From the NCBI GenBank assembly GCA_021323795.1, contig JAJPKH010000088.1, positions 1 to 34,929 of the forward strand: 34,929 bases of DNA. Direction: 5' to 3'. The position numbers and the translations under genes were made by a program. Origin of the DNA: Acidiferrobacteraceae bacterium (lineage in GTDB: Bacteria > Pseudomonadota > Gammaproteobacteria > Acidiferrobacterales > Sulfurifustaceae). Positions 27,215-34,929 of the stretch are shown here, piece after piece. Within the stretch, counting starts at the first letter, position 1, and each line of letters opens with the position of its first letter. The notes below the pieces were generated by a model. It had not been told where the DNA came from. It ran no database searches and was given only the letters and a program-made list of their open reading frames with translations.

Positions 27215-28585
27215 TCAGGTTTGCTTGGCGCCTTGCAGATATTGCACGGCAAGGCGTTTGCCGCTCTCGACGGCCGGCTGATCGAGCGGATTTATGCCGT
27301 AGAGAATACCGGCGTAAACGGTGACGCGCTGATAGAGATCGATAAGCTGTCCCAGCACATCGGCGGTCAGGCGCGGCAGGTGAATCGTGAGGTTGGGATG
27401 GCCGTAGTCGGTGATGACTTGTCGGGTCGCCAGAAACTCCGCGGCGAGGACGTCGTTCAACCGCTTTCCGGCAAGATAGGGAAACGTGGCGCGCGCGCTT
27501 TCCGGCAGCGGGATCGGCACTTCGTGAGTCCAGCGCCCGAGCGCCAGGAACGTGAAGACCTTGTCGCGGCGCGATTCGAGGTACATTTGCAGCTGGCTGT
27601 GCTGATCGATGGCGCCGACCGCCGTTACCGGCAGCGTGCCCGCCGGTGTTCCGTCCGTCCGGCGTTTTCCGAGAGACTCCGCCCAAAGCTGCCGGTACCA
27701 GTCGCCGAAGAGCCGCAGCGAATGCACATACGGCATGAGAATCGAAAGCCGCTTGTCCTTGCGCACATCGAGCAAGTAGTAAAGGGCGGCGAGCTCAAGG
27801 GCCGGATTGTCAGAAGCGCGCGGACTCTCGCAGCGCGCGGCGTTGGTGCGCGCGCCGGCGAGGAGCGCGCGCACGTCGACTCCGCTCGCCGCGAGCGGCA
27901 GCAGGCCGACCGCGGTGAGCACCGAATAACGCCCGCCGACTTTCGGAGGAACGGGGAGGGCGCGCAAGCCTTCGGTGCGAGACAGCGCTCGCAGCCAGCC
28001 CTGCTGCGGATCGGTCACGACCCACTGCTGCGCGCGCGCTGCGTCGCGTCCACGCGTGCGCTCGAGCCATTCGCGTATAACCAGATATTGCGTTGCCGTC
28101 TCGATAGTCCCGCCCGATTTGCTGACGGCGATCACGGCGGTTGCCTCGGCTCGTAGCGTTGCGAGCAAGTCGTGCAGATAATCGGGATCGATGTTGTCGA
28201 CAAAATGCAGCCGCGGTCCGGCGTTCTTGCGGTCACCGTAAGCGAGCGCCTGGGCCACGGCCATCACGCCCAAGTTGCTGCCGCCGATGCCGATGACGAT
28301 GACATCGGTGAACGCGCGCAGGCGCTCCGCGTCAGATTCAATAGCCGGCAGCGACTCCTGCATCGCGTCATGCAGGTTGAGACAGGCGTACTCCGCTTCG
28401 AGGCCGCCGCGACGCCGTTCCGTCATCAGCGCATGAGCGCGTGCCAACTCGGCCGATAGCGCATCCACGTCCGCACGCGCGACACCTTCGCCCCCGATGG
28501 CGTCGGCGTACGCGGAACGTGCATCGATAGACAGCAGTATGTCGGCCGGAGAGGATACAGCCGGTTTGTTTTGGTGAGGCGTCAT
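27215..28585 (-). CDS. pgi: Glucose-6-phosphate isomerase, short form
   Basis: Pgi interconverts glucose-6-phosphate and fructose-6-phosphate. Key parts are VIGIGGSNLGVMAVAQAL, the sugar-phosphate-binding AVSKSGGTIETATQYLV, GAIDQHSQLQMYLES, and the C-terminal YQRVTVYAGILYGINPLDQP. At 456 residues it is clearly shorter than the approximately 549-residue E. coli type and resembles the compact form found in many other bacteria; the N-terminus starts normally at the ATG at 28585, so this is not a truncation. It is the first gene of the pgi-mtfA-rhomboid unit and lies 67 bases after folD on the same strand. Confidence 0.96.
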   Translation of the reverse strand: MTPHQNKPAVSSPADILLSIDARSAYADAIGGEGVARADVDALSAELARAHALMTERRRGGLEAEYACLNLHDAMQESLPAIESDAERLRAFTDVIVIGIGGSNLGVMAVAQALAYGDRKNAGPRLHFVDNIDPDYLHDLLATLRAEATAVIAVSKSGGTIETATQYLVIREWLERTRGRDAARAQQWVVTDPQQGWLRALSRTEGLRALPVPPKVGGRYSVLTAVGLLPLAASGVDVRALLAGARTNAARCESPRASDNPALELAALYYLLDVRKDKRLSILMPYVHSLRLFGDWYRQLWAESLGKRRTDGTPAGTLPVTAVGAIDQHSQLQMYLESRRDKVFTFLALGRWTHEVPIPLPESARATFPYLAGKRLNDVLAAEFLATRQVITDYGHPNLTIHLPRLTADVLGQLIDLYQRVTVYAGILYGINPLDQPAVESGKRLAVQYLQGAKQT

Positions 28586-28652
28586 TGGCCGCGTGCGTAA
28601 ATCAAGGCGATCGGCTCATCCGAGCCGAAAATATGCTAACACACGGAACTAC

Positions 28653-29507
28653 TCAGCGACCGGAGAGCTCGGCGGCTTCGAGGGTATTGAGAAGTAAAGT
28701 TGCAACGGTCATGGGACCGACGCCGCCCGGGACCGGGGTGATCCACCCGGCGCGCTCGCGCGCGGCTTCAAACTCGACATCGCCGACGGCCTTTCCTCCG
28801 GCCGTGCGGGTGTAGCCGATGTCAATGACGATGGATCCCGGTTTTACCCAAGCGCCCTTTATCAATGCGGGCTTGCCCGCCGCGACTACCAGTATGTCCG
28901 CCGCTTCCACGTGTTTGGCGAGATTTTTTGTAAAACGATGGCACGTGGTTACGGTGCAGCCGGCGAGCAACAGCTCGAGTCCCATGGGGCGGCCCACGTG
29001 ATTCGATGCGCCGACGACGACGGCGTCCTGCCCGCGCAGCGCAATGCCGGTCGATTCCAGCAGGCGAATAACGCCCCGCGGCGTGCACGGCCGCAGGACC
29101 GGCGCCCGCTGCGCGAGTCGCCCGATGTTATAAGGATGGAAACCATCGACGTCCTTGCGCGGATCGATGCGTTCGATCACCGTCTCGGAGCTGATGTCGG
29201 ACGGCAAGGGTAGCTGGACGAGGATACCGTCGACCTCGGGGTTGGCATTCAGTTGGTCGATCAGCGCCAGCAGCTCGCGTTCGGAGGTGCTTGCCGGAAG
29301 GTCGTGGGAGAAAGACCGCATGCCGACGTCCGCGCAGGCTTTGCGCTTGTTGCGGACGTAGATTAGCGAAGCGGGGTCGTCTCCGACGAGGATCACCGAC
29401 AGGCCGGGGGCCCGTTGCTTGCGTGCGAGTCGTTGGTCTACCCGCACGCGCAGCTCGGCGAGCAAGGCGGCCGCGATGCTCTTTCCGTCGATCAGGCGGG
29501 CGGTCAC
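28653..29507 (-). CDS. folD: Methylenetetrahydrofolate dehydrogenase/cyclohydrolase
   Basis: FolD converts 5,10-methylenetetrahydrofolate to 10-formyltetrahydrofolate in two steps with NADP+. The 284-residue protein (E. coli 288) has [20 protein letters not shown] with the catalytic lysine region [31 protein letters not shown], the nucleotide-binding [14 protein letters not shown], and the signature [16 protein letters not shown]. The start is the GTG at 29507 ([15 protein letters not shown]). A longer open frame reaches 29795, but its first part is the antisense of tRNA-Pro and is not coding. Confidence 0.97.
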   Translation of the reverse strand: MTARLIDGKSIAAALLAELRVRVDQRLARKQRAPGLSVILVGDDPASLIYVRNKRKACADVGMRSFSHDLPASTSERELLALIDQLNANPEVDGILVQLPLPSDISSETVIERIDPRKDVDGFHPYNIGRLAQRAPVLRPCTPRGVIRLLESTGIALRGQDAVVVGASNHVGRPMGLELLLAGCTVTTCHRFTKNLAKHVEAADILVVAAGKPALIKGAWVKPGSIVIDIGYTRTAGGKAVGDVEFEAARERAGWITPVPGGVGPMTVATLLLNTLEAAELSGR

Positions 29508-29605
29508 GGCTGGGAAGGGGCCATAAATAAGAGGCGCGCATAATCGCACGCGACTATCCCGGTGCCAAGAGATCCGCGCACTCCTTGGGCGGACAAGGGC
29601 TCGCG

Positions 29606-29635
29606 TTGACCGTTTAAGGAACGCGTGCGTATAGT
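29606..29635 (+). promoter_or_regulatory. Stable-RNA promoter of the tRNA-Pro/tRNA-Arg unit
   Basis: TTGACC and TATAGT are separated by 18 bases, each matching five of six consensus positions. A GC-rich discriminator (TCGGCCC) follows, as is usual at tRNA and rRNA promoters under stringent control. The transcript would start near 29642, some 75 bases before the mature tRNA-Pro. It diverges from folD. Confidence 0.7.
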
Positions 29636-29717
29636 TCGGCCCTCGTTTAAGCTCTATTTGCATGGCGGTTACGCGCCCGGTTTTTCGGTTCCGGCGGAAC
29701 GCGTCGCCGGTCCTTTT

Positions 29718-29794
<77 letters not shown>

Positions 29795-29840
29795 CTTATT
29801 ATGAGCGGTTGATTGATCGCAATTGCGCCCGACGTAACCG

Positions 29841-29917
29841 GCGCCCGTAGCTCAATTGGATAGAGCACCAGCCTTCTAAGCTGGCGGTTACAGGTTCGAG
29901 TCCTGTCGGGCGCGCCA
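29841..29917 (+). tRNA. tRNA-Arg (UCU)
   Basis: A full cloverleaf of 77 bases with encoded CCA. The acceptor stem GCGCCCG pairs with CGGGCGC, and the anticodon TCT at 29875-29877 reads AGA. It follows tRNA-Pro by 46 bases and is probably co-transcribed. Its last 16 bases plus 16 bases of flank are repeated exactly 130 bp downstream. Confidence 0.97.
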
Positions 29918-29933
29918 CATGCCGTCCGTGGCG
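29902..29933 (+). repeat. Direct repeat copy 1: tRNA-Arg 3' end plus flank
   Basis: This 32-base sequence starts with the last 16 bases of tRNA-Arg (CCTGTCGGGCGCGCCA) and runs 16 bases past the CCA. An identical copy lies at 30032-30063. Confidence 0.95.
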
Positions 29934-30029
29934 AGACGTCAAGAACTTCGCTAAACCCCGGCCCGCACCTCCGTGTGCGGGCGTTCGACGGCGCGAGAGT
30001 CCGCCGGACTCTCGCGAAAGCTCCGTCTC
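29933..30029 (+). ncRNA. Candidate structured RNA between the tRNA-Arg repeats
   Basis: Within the spacer between the two direct repeats, three helices can form at once. The closing stem is GAGACG (29933-29938) with CGTCTC (30024-30029). An 8-bp hairpin is GCCCGCAC/GTGCGGGC (29961-29982), and an 11-bp perfect hairpin is CGCGAGAGTCC/GGACTCTCGCG (29992-30016). The segment lies downstream of tRNA-Arg on the same transcript, so it would be transcribed. The arrangement resembles the tyrT locus of E. coli, where tRNA 3'-end repeats follow the tRNA and the rtT RNA is released. No known RNA family is recognised, and the function is unknown. Confidence 0.4.
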
Positions 30030-30031
30030 AC

Positions 30032-30063
30032 CCTGTCGGGCGCGCCACATGCCGTCCGTGGCG
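30032..30063 (+). repeat. Direct repeat copy 2: tRNA-Arg 3' end plus flank
   Basis: Exact 32-base copy of 29902-29933, 130 bases downstream. The sequence before it is unrelated to tRNA-Arg, so only the 3' end of the tRNA was duplicated. Such a pair is expected from tRNA-directed integration (att sites), with most of the element lost, or from a tyrT-like tandem unit. Confidence 0.95.
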
Positions 30064-30068
30064 TCGTG

Positions 30069-30082
30069 GCGGAACGTTCCGC
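30069..30082. repeat. 14-bp perfect palindrome
   Basis: GCGGAACGTTCCGC is self-complementary without a loop, six bases after the second direct repeat. It could be a protein-binding site or part of the decayed element. Confidence 0.4.
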
Positions 30083-30239
30083 TACATCCCAACGAAGCCG
30101 TCCTGGCTTAGCCCGGCCACGAAAGCATTACGAATCCCGCCTGCGCCGAGCAAGGGTGTGGGGCTGCACGGCGACGGAAAATGGCTGAGCTAGGTCCCGC
30201 TCGGAGGAACGGTGCGCACATCCGCCCGGTGGCGGTACA

Positions 30240-30267
30240 GTGAAAGGAATCTCCGAGCAGGTATAAT
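30240..30267 (+). promoter_or_regulatory. Possible promoter upstream of tRNA-His
   Basis: A perfect TATAAT (30262-30267) is preceded at 16 bases by GTGAAA, which matches four of six -35 positions, and followed by a GC-rich GCGCACTTCG discriminator. Transcription would begin near 30274, just before the truncated tRNA-His copy and about 195 bases before the real tRNA-His. Confidence 0.5.
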
Positions 30268-30279
30268 GCGCACTTCGAC

Positions 30280-30299
30280 GGTGAGCGTAGCCCAGCTGG
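30280..30299 (+). pseudogene. Truncated 5' copy of tRNA-His
   Basis: Twenty bases match the start of tRNA-His (30468 onwards) with a single difference (C for T in the D-stem). The match stops after the D-loop GCTGG, so no anticodon or acceptor partner exists and the copy cannot make a tRNA. It sits in the position expected for the first gene behind the promoter at 30240-30267. Confidence 0.6.
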
Positions 30300-30314
30300 G
30301 CGAAGCGGGGATTT

Positions 30315-30341
30315 CGCGAACACACTTAACGTGTGTTCGCG
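30315..30341. repeat. Perfect 11-bp hairpin before tRNA-His
   Basis: CGCGAACACAC and GTGTGTTCGCG pair around a TTAAC loop. Its CGCGA...TCGCG ends are the same as those of the 11-bp hairpin at 29992-30016. No T-run follows, so a terminator is unlikely. Confidence 0.7.
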
Positions 30342-30402
30342 CCGCTGATGCCGCACAGGACGTGCCAATTTCGCGGCAGCACATGGACGTGCGAGAGCGA
30401 TC

Positions 30403-30424
30403 GCCCGACCACGGAAGGTCGGGC
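30403..30424. repeat. 8-bp hairpin before tRNA-His
   Basis: GCCCGACC and GGTCGGGC pair around a 6-nt loop, 43 bases before tRNA-His. It may be part of the tRNA precursor leader. Confidence 0.5.
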
Positions 30425-30467
30425 CGGGCGGCGCACCAGGGACGGGTGGAACGACGATAGGTTTGAT

Positions 30468-30545
30468 GGTGAGCGTAGCTCAGCTGGTTAGAGTCCCGGA
30501 TTGTGATTCCGGTTGTCGTGGGTTCGAATCCCATCGCTCACCCCA
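30468..30545 (+). tRNA. tRNA-His (GUG)
   Basis: A full cloverleaf with the extra G at position -1 (30468) that identifies tRNA-His, anticodon GTG at 30503-30505 and encoded CCA at 30543-30545. The D-stem closes with a G-T pair. The preceding 188 bases contain a truncated copy of its 5' end. Confidence 0.96.
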
Positions 30546-30573
30546 GTTTTGGTTGGAACTTTTTTCTCTATTC

Positions 30574-30649
<76 letters not shown>

Positions 30650-30748
30650 TTCCTCTTGCGAGGTGCGGTGTTTTCTTCATGCCCGGGTCACTCGGCAAGT
30701 TGCCGATGATCACTGCCGGTCGCTGACGTGTTTTAATAGAAATTGTGG

Positions 30749-30833
30749 GCGAATGTGGCGGAACTGGTAGACGCACTGGACTTAGGATCCAGTGGGGCAA
30801 CCCGTGGGAGTTCGAGTCTCCCCATTCGCACCA
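30749..30833 (+). tRNA. tRNA-Leu (UAG)
   Basis: An 85-base class II tRNA with a long variable arm. The acceptor stem GCGAATG pairs with CATTCGC, the anticodon TAG at 30783-30785 reads CUA, and CCA is encoded. It lies 99 bases after tRNA-Lys and 58 bases before tig. Confidence 0.97.
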
Positions 30834-30891
30834 AATCTTTCATTCGCCCGGACGCGGTAACCTTTGATAACGCACGCCTCATAAAAACATC

Positions 30892-32196
30892 ATGCAAGTA
30901 TCGGTAGAAACGACCAGCAAACTAGGACGCCGTCTGACCGTCGTGGTGCCCGCCGAGCAATTCGAGCAGGAGTTCGCGCATCGTCTGCAGCGGCTATCGA
31001 AACAGGTAAAAATGCCCGGCTTCCGGCCCGGCAAGGTGCCGGCGAAAGTCGTGGAGGCGCGTTACAGCGGCCAGCTGTTGGAAGAAACGGCGGGCGATCT
31101 GATCGAGCGCACGCTGCGCGAAGCGATCGGCACCCACGATCTGCGGCCGGCGGGCGGAACGCGGGTGCAACATAAGCCGATCGCTCGTGGTCAGGGATTG
31201 GAATACACCGCCGAGTTCGAAATCTATCCGGAGATCACGCGGCTCGACCTCGCGGGCGTCGATCTCGAACGTCCCGTGCCGGAGATCACGGACGCCGACG
31301 TGGAGCGCACGCTCGAGACGGTCCGCAAGCAGCGCGTGACATGGAAGCCGGTTGAGCGCGCGGCGGCGTTGGAAGATCGACTGATGGTCGATTTTATCGT
31401 GCGCGTGGACGGCAAGGAGCTTGAGGGGGGCAAGGCGGAGAATCAGCCGATCATGCTCGGCTCCGGTTCTTCGTTCCGGGAAATCGAGGAAGGGGTGGTC
31501 GGTAGTGTGCAGGGCGAGACGCGGCGCGTGACGGTCAACTTTCCCGCAGACGCGCGTAATCCCGCCCTCGCCGGAAAAGCCGCCGAATTCGAGGTGCACG
31601 TCAAGGAAGTGGCGGAACCGGTGCTGCCGGCCGTCGACGACGAGCTCGCCAAAGCACTCGGGATAGCCGACGGCGGTATAGACAAGCTGCGCGCGGAAGT
31701 GCGCAGCAGCCTCGAGCGCGAGGCGGCCGAACGGGCGCGCACGGTGCTGCGGCGCAATGTGTTGAAGTCGTTGCGCGATCTCAATCAATTCGAAGTCCCG
31801 ACCGGCCTGGTCGAGGGCGAAGTCGAGCGTATGAGGCGAATCCGGCAGGCCGCTGCGGGAGCGGCCGCCGCGGCGGACGACAGTGACAACGCCTTTTACC
31901 GTGAGCGCGCGCGCGTGCGGGTGGCTCTCGGGCTGATCCTTGCCGAGGTTGTCCGCAGTCGCGGCATCAAGGCGGATGCCGGGCGGGTGCGGGCGAGAGT
32001 CGAGCAAATGGCGCGCGACTACGAGGCGCCGGAAAAATTCATCGAATGGTATTACGCCGACCCCGAGCGGCTCGGCGAAGTGGAATCCACCGTACTGGAA
32101 GACACCGTCGTGGAACAATTGATGAACACCGCGCAAGTACGCGATCGGCCGGTCTCATTTGAGGATCTGTTGAAGATGGATGTTTCAATCGAATGA
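30892..32196 (+). CDS. tig: Trigger factor
   Basis: Trigger factor is the ribosome-bound chaperone and prolyl isomerase that meets nascent chains at the exit tunnel. The 434-residue product has the ribosome-binding N-domain with the conserved [18 protein letters not shown] (FRxGKxP motif). An FKBP-type isomerase domain follows (about 150-245, starting [19 protein letters not shown]), then the helical C-domain. Start [17 protein letters not shown] is normal; no clear Shine-Dalgarno precedes it. A short Ala-rich stretch ([13 protein letters not shown]) lies in the C-domain. It begins the tig-clpP-clpX-lon order. Confidence 0.97.
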   Translation: MQVSVETTSKLGRRLTVVVPAEQFEQEFAHRLQRLSKQVKMPGFRPGKVPAKVVEARYSGQLLEETAGDLIERTLREAIGTHDLRPAGGTRVQHKPIARGQGLEYTAEFEIYPEITRLDLAGVDLERPVPEITDADVERTLETVRKQRVTWKPVERAAALEDRLMVDFIVRVDGKELEGGKAENQPIMLGSGSSFREIEEGVVGSVQGETRRVTVNFPADARNPALAGKAAEFEVHVKEVAEPVLPAVDDELAKALGIADGGIDKLRAEVRSSLEREAAERARTVLRRNVLKSLRDLNQFEVPTGLVEGEVERMRRIRQAAAGAAAAADDSDNAFYRERARVRVALGLILAEVVRSRGIKADAGRVRARVEQMARDYEAPEKFIEWYYADPERLGEVESTVLEDTVVEQLMNTAQVRDRPVSFEDLLKMDVSIE

Positions 32197-32221
32197 CGTG
32201 TGTATAGTAAAAGGTATGATA

Positions 32222-32851
32222 ATGACTGATTCTCGCAATCAAGACGGAGCCCTGGGCGCGCAGGCCCTCGGCTTGATCCCGATGGTTATCGAGACCACCG
32301 GGCGGGGTGAACGGGCATACGACATCTATTCGCGGATGCTCAAGGAACGGGTCGTCTTCATGGTCGGCCCGGTCGAAGACCACATGGCCAATTTGGTGGT
32401 GGCCCAGCTTCTCTTTCTCGAGTCCGAAAATCCGGATAAAGACGTCCACTTATACATCAATTCCCCGGGGGGCGCCGTGAACGCGGGGCTTGCGATCTAC
32501 GACACCATGCAGTTCATCAAGCCGGACGTCAGCACGGTGTGCATCGGCCAAGCGGCCAGCATGGGAGCGCTCATTCTCGCGGGCGGCGCGAAGGGCAAGC
32601 GTTTCGCGCTTCCGCATGCACGCATGATGGTGCATCAGCCGATGGGCGGTTTCCAAGGCCAGGCGACCGACATCGACATCCACGCCCGCGAGATATTGCG
32701 GGTGCGCGAACGGCTCAATCAAATCCTGGTCAAACATACGGGCCGCACCCTAGAGCAAATACGCGATGACACCGATCGCGACTACTTCATGGAAGGAGCG
32801 GAAGCGGTCAAATATGGCTTGATCGACAACGTGATCGAAAAGCGTACTTAA
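32222..32851 (+). CDS. clpP: ATP-dependent Clp protease proteolytic subunit
   Basis: ClpP is the tetradecameric serine protease that degrades proteins fed by ClpX or ClpA. Counting from the ATG at 32222, the 209-residue product has the triad S113 ([11 protein letters not shown]), H138 (MMVHQPMGG) and D187 (DTDRDYFME). The axial-loop start [20 protein letters not shown], where the propeptide is cut, is also present. An AAAGG box precedes 32222; ATG at 32216 is an equal alternative, while 32180 would overlap tig and is less likely. It is 25 bases after tig. Confidence 0.97.
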   Translation: MTDSRNQDGALGAQALGLIPMVIETTGRGERAYDIYSRMLKERVVFMVGPVEDHMANLVVAQLLFLESENPDKDVHLYINSPGGAVNAGLAIYDTMQFIKPDVSTVCIGQAASMGALILAGGAKGKRFALPHARMMVHQPMGGFQGQATDIDIHAREILRVRERLNQILVKHTGRTLEQIRDDTDRDYFMEGAEAVKYGLIDNVIEKRT

Positions 32852-32957
32852 TATGGGTATGCGGGTGGCGCTGTGCTATATAAGCGGTAGCAACCCTGTA
32901 CTTGCATATCGCTTCCGGAAACGGCATCTTTGAGGCAGGTTGACGAGGTTTTAGAGG

Positions 32958-34256
<1,299 letters not shown>

Positions 34257-34282
34257 TGCGAATCGGCGCCACAACGTACCGC

Positions 34283-34308
34283 ACCCCGCCTCGTGCGGGG
34301 TTTTTTTT
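34283..34308 (+). terminator. Intrinsic terminator after clpX
   Basis: ACCCCGC and GCGGGGT pair around a CTCGT loop, and the stem runs straight into eight T residues. It is the clearest intrinsic terminator in the window and separates the tig-clpP-clpX block from lon. Confidence 0.93.
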
Positions 34309-34451
34309 GTTCGTCGAGTGACGTTCGTCGCACCCCAGCGCGCGTTCGTCATTTTCGGGAATCGAGGTTGCATTAGCTACACTTTGGTTCCACACTTTGA
34401 TGTAGGTATTCGTTTCCTTTCACTCCCAGGTTCCAGAGAGCCTAGCCGCTG

Positions 34452-34929
34452 ATGACACAGAAACCGCAGGAAAAAGTTCCACCAAGACCATCCCGGGGTC
34501 CGAAACCTCGTTGCCGGTGTTACCGCTGCGCGACGTGGTCGTCTTTCCCCATATGGTCATTCCTCTGTTCGTGGGACGGCGCAAGTCGATTCGTGCGCTC
34601 GAAACGGCCATGGAGTCCGGCAAACAAATCATGCTGGTCGCGCAGAAAAGCGCGTCCGACGACGATCCGGGCATCGAGTCCATTCATACCATGGGAACCG
34701 TCGCGAGCATTTTGCAGCTCTTGAAGCTGCCGGACGGCACGGTGAAGGTGCTGGTCGAAGGGGAGCGCCGCGCCGTTATCCTGCAATACCTCGAAACCGA
34801 AGAGCAGTTCACCGCGCAAACCGCGCTGCTTACCGCCGAGCCCATCGCCGACCGCGAAGGGGAGGCGCTGACGCGCTCGGTGCTCACCGAGTTCGATCAA
34901 TACGTCAAGCTCAACATGAAAATCCCGCC
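34452..34929 (+). CDS. lon: Lon protease, N-terminal part; apparent frameshift near start; cut by window edge
   Basis: Lon is the cytoplasmic ATP-dependent AAA+ serine protease. The conserved N-domain start LPVLPLRDVVVFPHMVIPLF is read from 34511 and continues with GVASIL-like TMGTVASILQLLKLPDGTVK to the window end. That frame has no ATG, GTG or TTG between the stop at 34403 and the TTG at 34511. The ATG at 34452 (MTQKPQEK) is in another frame. Adding one A to the A5 run at 34471-34475 would join the two frames into a normal N-terminus, MTQKPQEKSSTKTIPG leading into ETSLPVLPLRD. A sequencing or assembly error in the homopolymer is the simplest explanation; a TTG start at 34511 or slippage is possible. 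The ATPase and protease domains lie outside the window. Confidence 0.88.

Larger units (their letters stand above)
29918..30467. other. Structured gene-free interval between tRNA-Arg and tRNA-His
   Basis: The 550 bases hold no credible protein gene. They contain the second copy of the tRNA-Arg 3' end, a folded insert between the copies, a 14-bp palindrome (30069-30082), a promoter-like site at 30240-30267, a truncated tRNA-His 5' copy (30280-30299), a perfect 11-bp hairpin (30315-30341) and an 8-bp hairpin (30403-30424). Open frames across it on either strand are composition shadows or antisense tRNA frames. Confidence 0.7.

Noticed and set aside
29918-30470. Integrase or mobile-element genes next to the tRNA repeats
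   Set aside because: The interval is too short and has no recombinase-like frame; if an element once sat here, its genes are gone.
34384-34412. Promoter for lon (TTGGTT, 17 bases, TATTCG)
   Set aside because: Spacing is right but only about half of the consensus positions match; no heat-shock sigma-32 consensus was found either.

Overview
This is a chromosomal stretch of a GC-rich proteobacterium, most likely a gammaproteobacterium. The reasons are the gene orders leuC-leuD-leuB-asd-fimV and tig-clpP-clpX-lon, a FimV with LysM and C-terminal FimV domains, a gamma-type Asd, and a full-length B12-dependent MetH. The genus cannot be fixed from the sequence alone. Nearly everything is housekeeping DNA. 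No phage, insertion sequence, CRISPR array or rRNA was seen.

Layout, left to right. metH runs leftwards and leaves the window a few codons before its expected end. A gene-free leader rich in hairpins separates it from an orphan ABC-type substrate-binding protein gene. That gene meets, stop codon against stop codon, a two-gene minus-strand unit: a zinc metallopeptidase followed with a 4-base overlap by an ATP-grasp ligase. Next, on the plus strand, come a MipA/OmpV-like outer membrane protein and a complete TAXI-type TRAP importer: binding protein, fused permease and a DUF1850 partner. aroC follows. A LysR regulator, overlapping a small unknown gene, diverges from leuCDB; asd and fimV continue rightwards. 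Downstream are a minus-strand thyA-folA-outer membrane protein set, a small unknown membrane protein, a minus-strand pgi-mtfA-rhomboid set and folD.

A tRNA cluster follows (Pro-UGG, Arg-UCU, His-GUG, Lys-CUU, Leu-UAG), then tig, clpP, clpX and the start of lon. Metabolically the window joins methionine and folate one-carbon genes (metH, folA, thyA, folD), leucine, aspartate-family and chorismate synthesis, solute uptake, and the trigger factor/ClpXP/Lon protein quality-control block.

The parts that ordinary annotation does not explain are: (1) the tRNA-Arg 3' end is repeated 130 bp downstream, enclosing a roughly 97-nt segment that can fold into a closed multi-helix structure; (2) a truncated copy of the tRNA-His 5' end lies behind a good promoter, followed by another perfect 11-bp hairpin; (3) the ATP-grasp/metallopeptidase pair looks like a peptide-ligation and peptide-cleavage module of unknown product; (4) the lon reading frame lacks a normal start codon unless one A is added to an A5 run.
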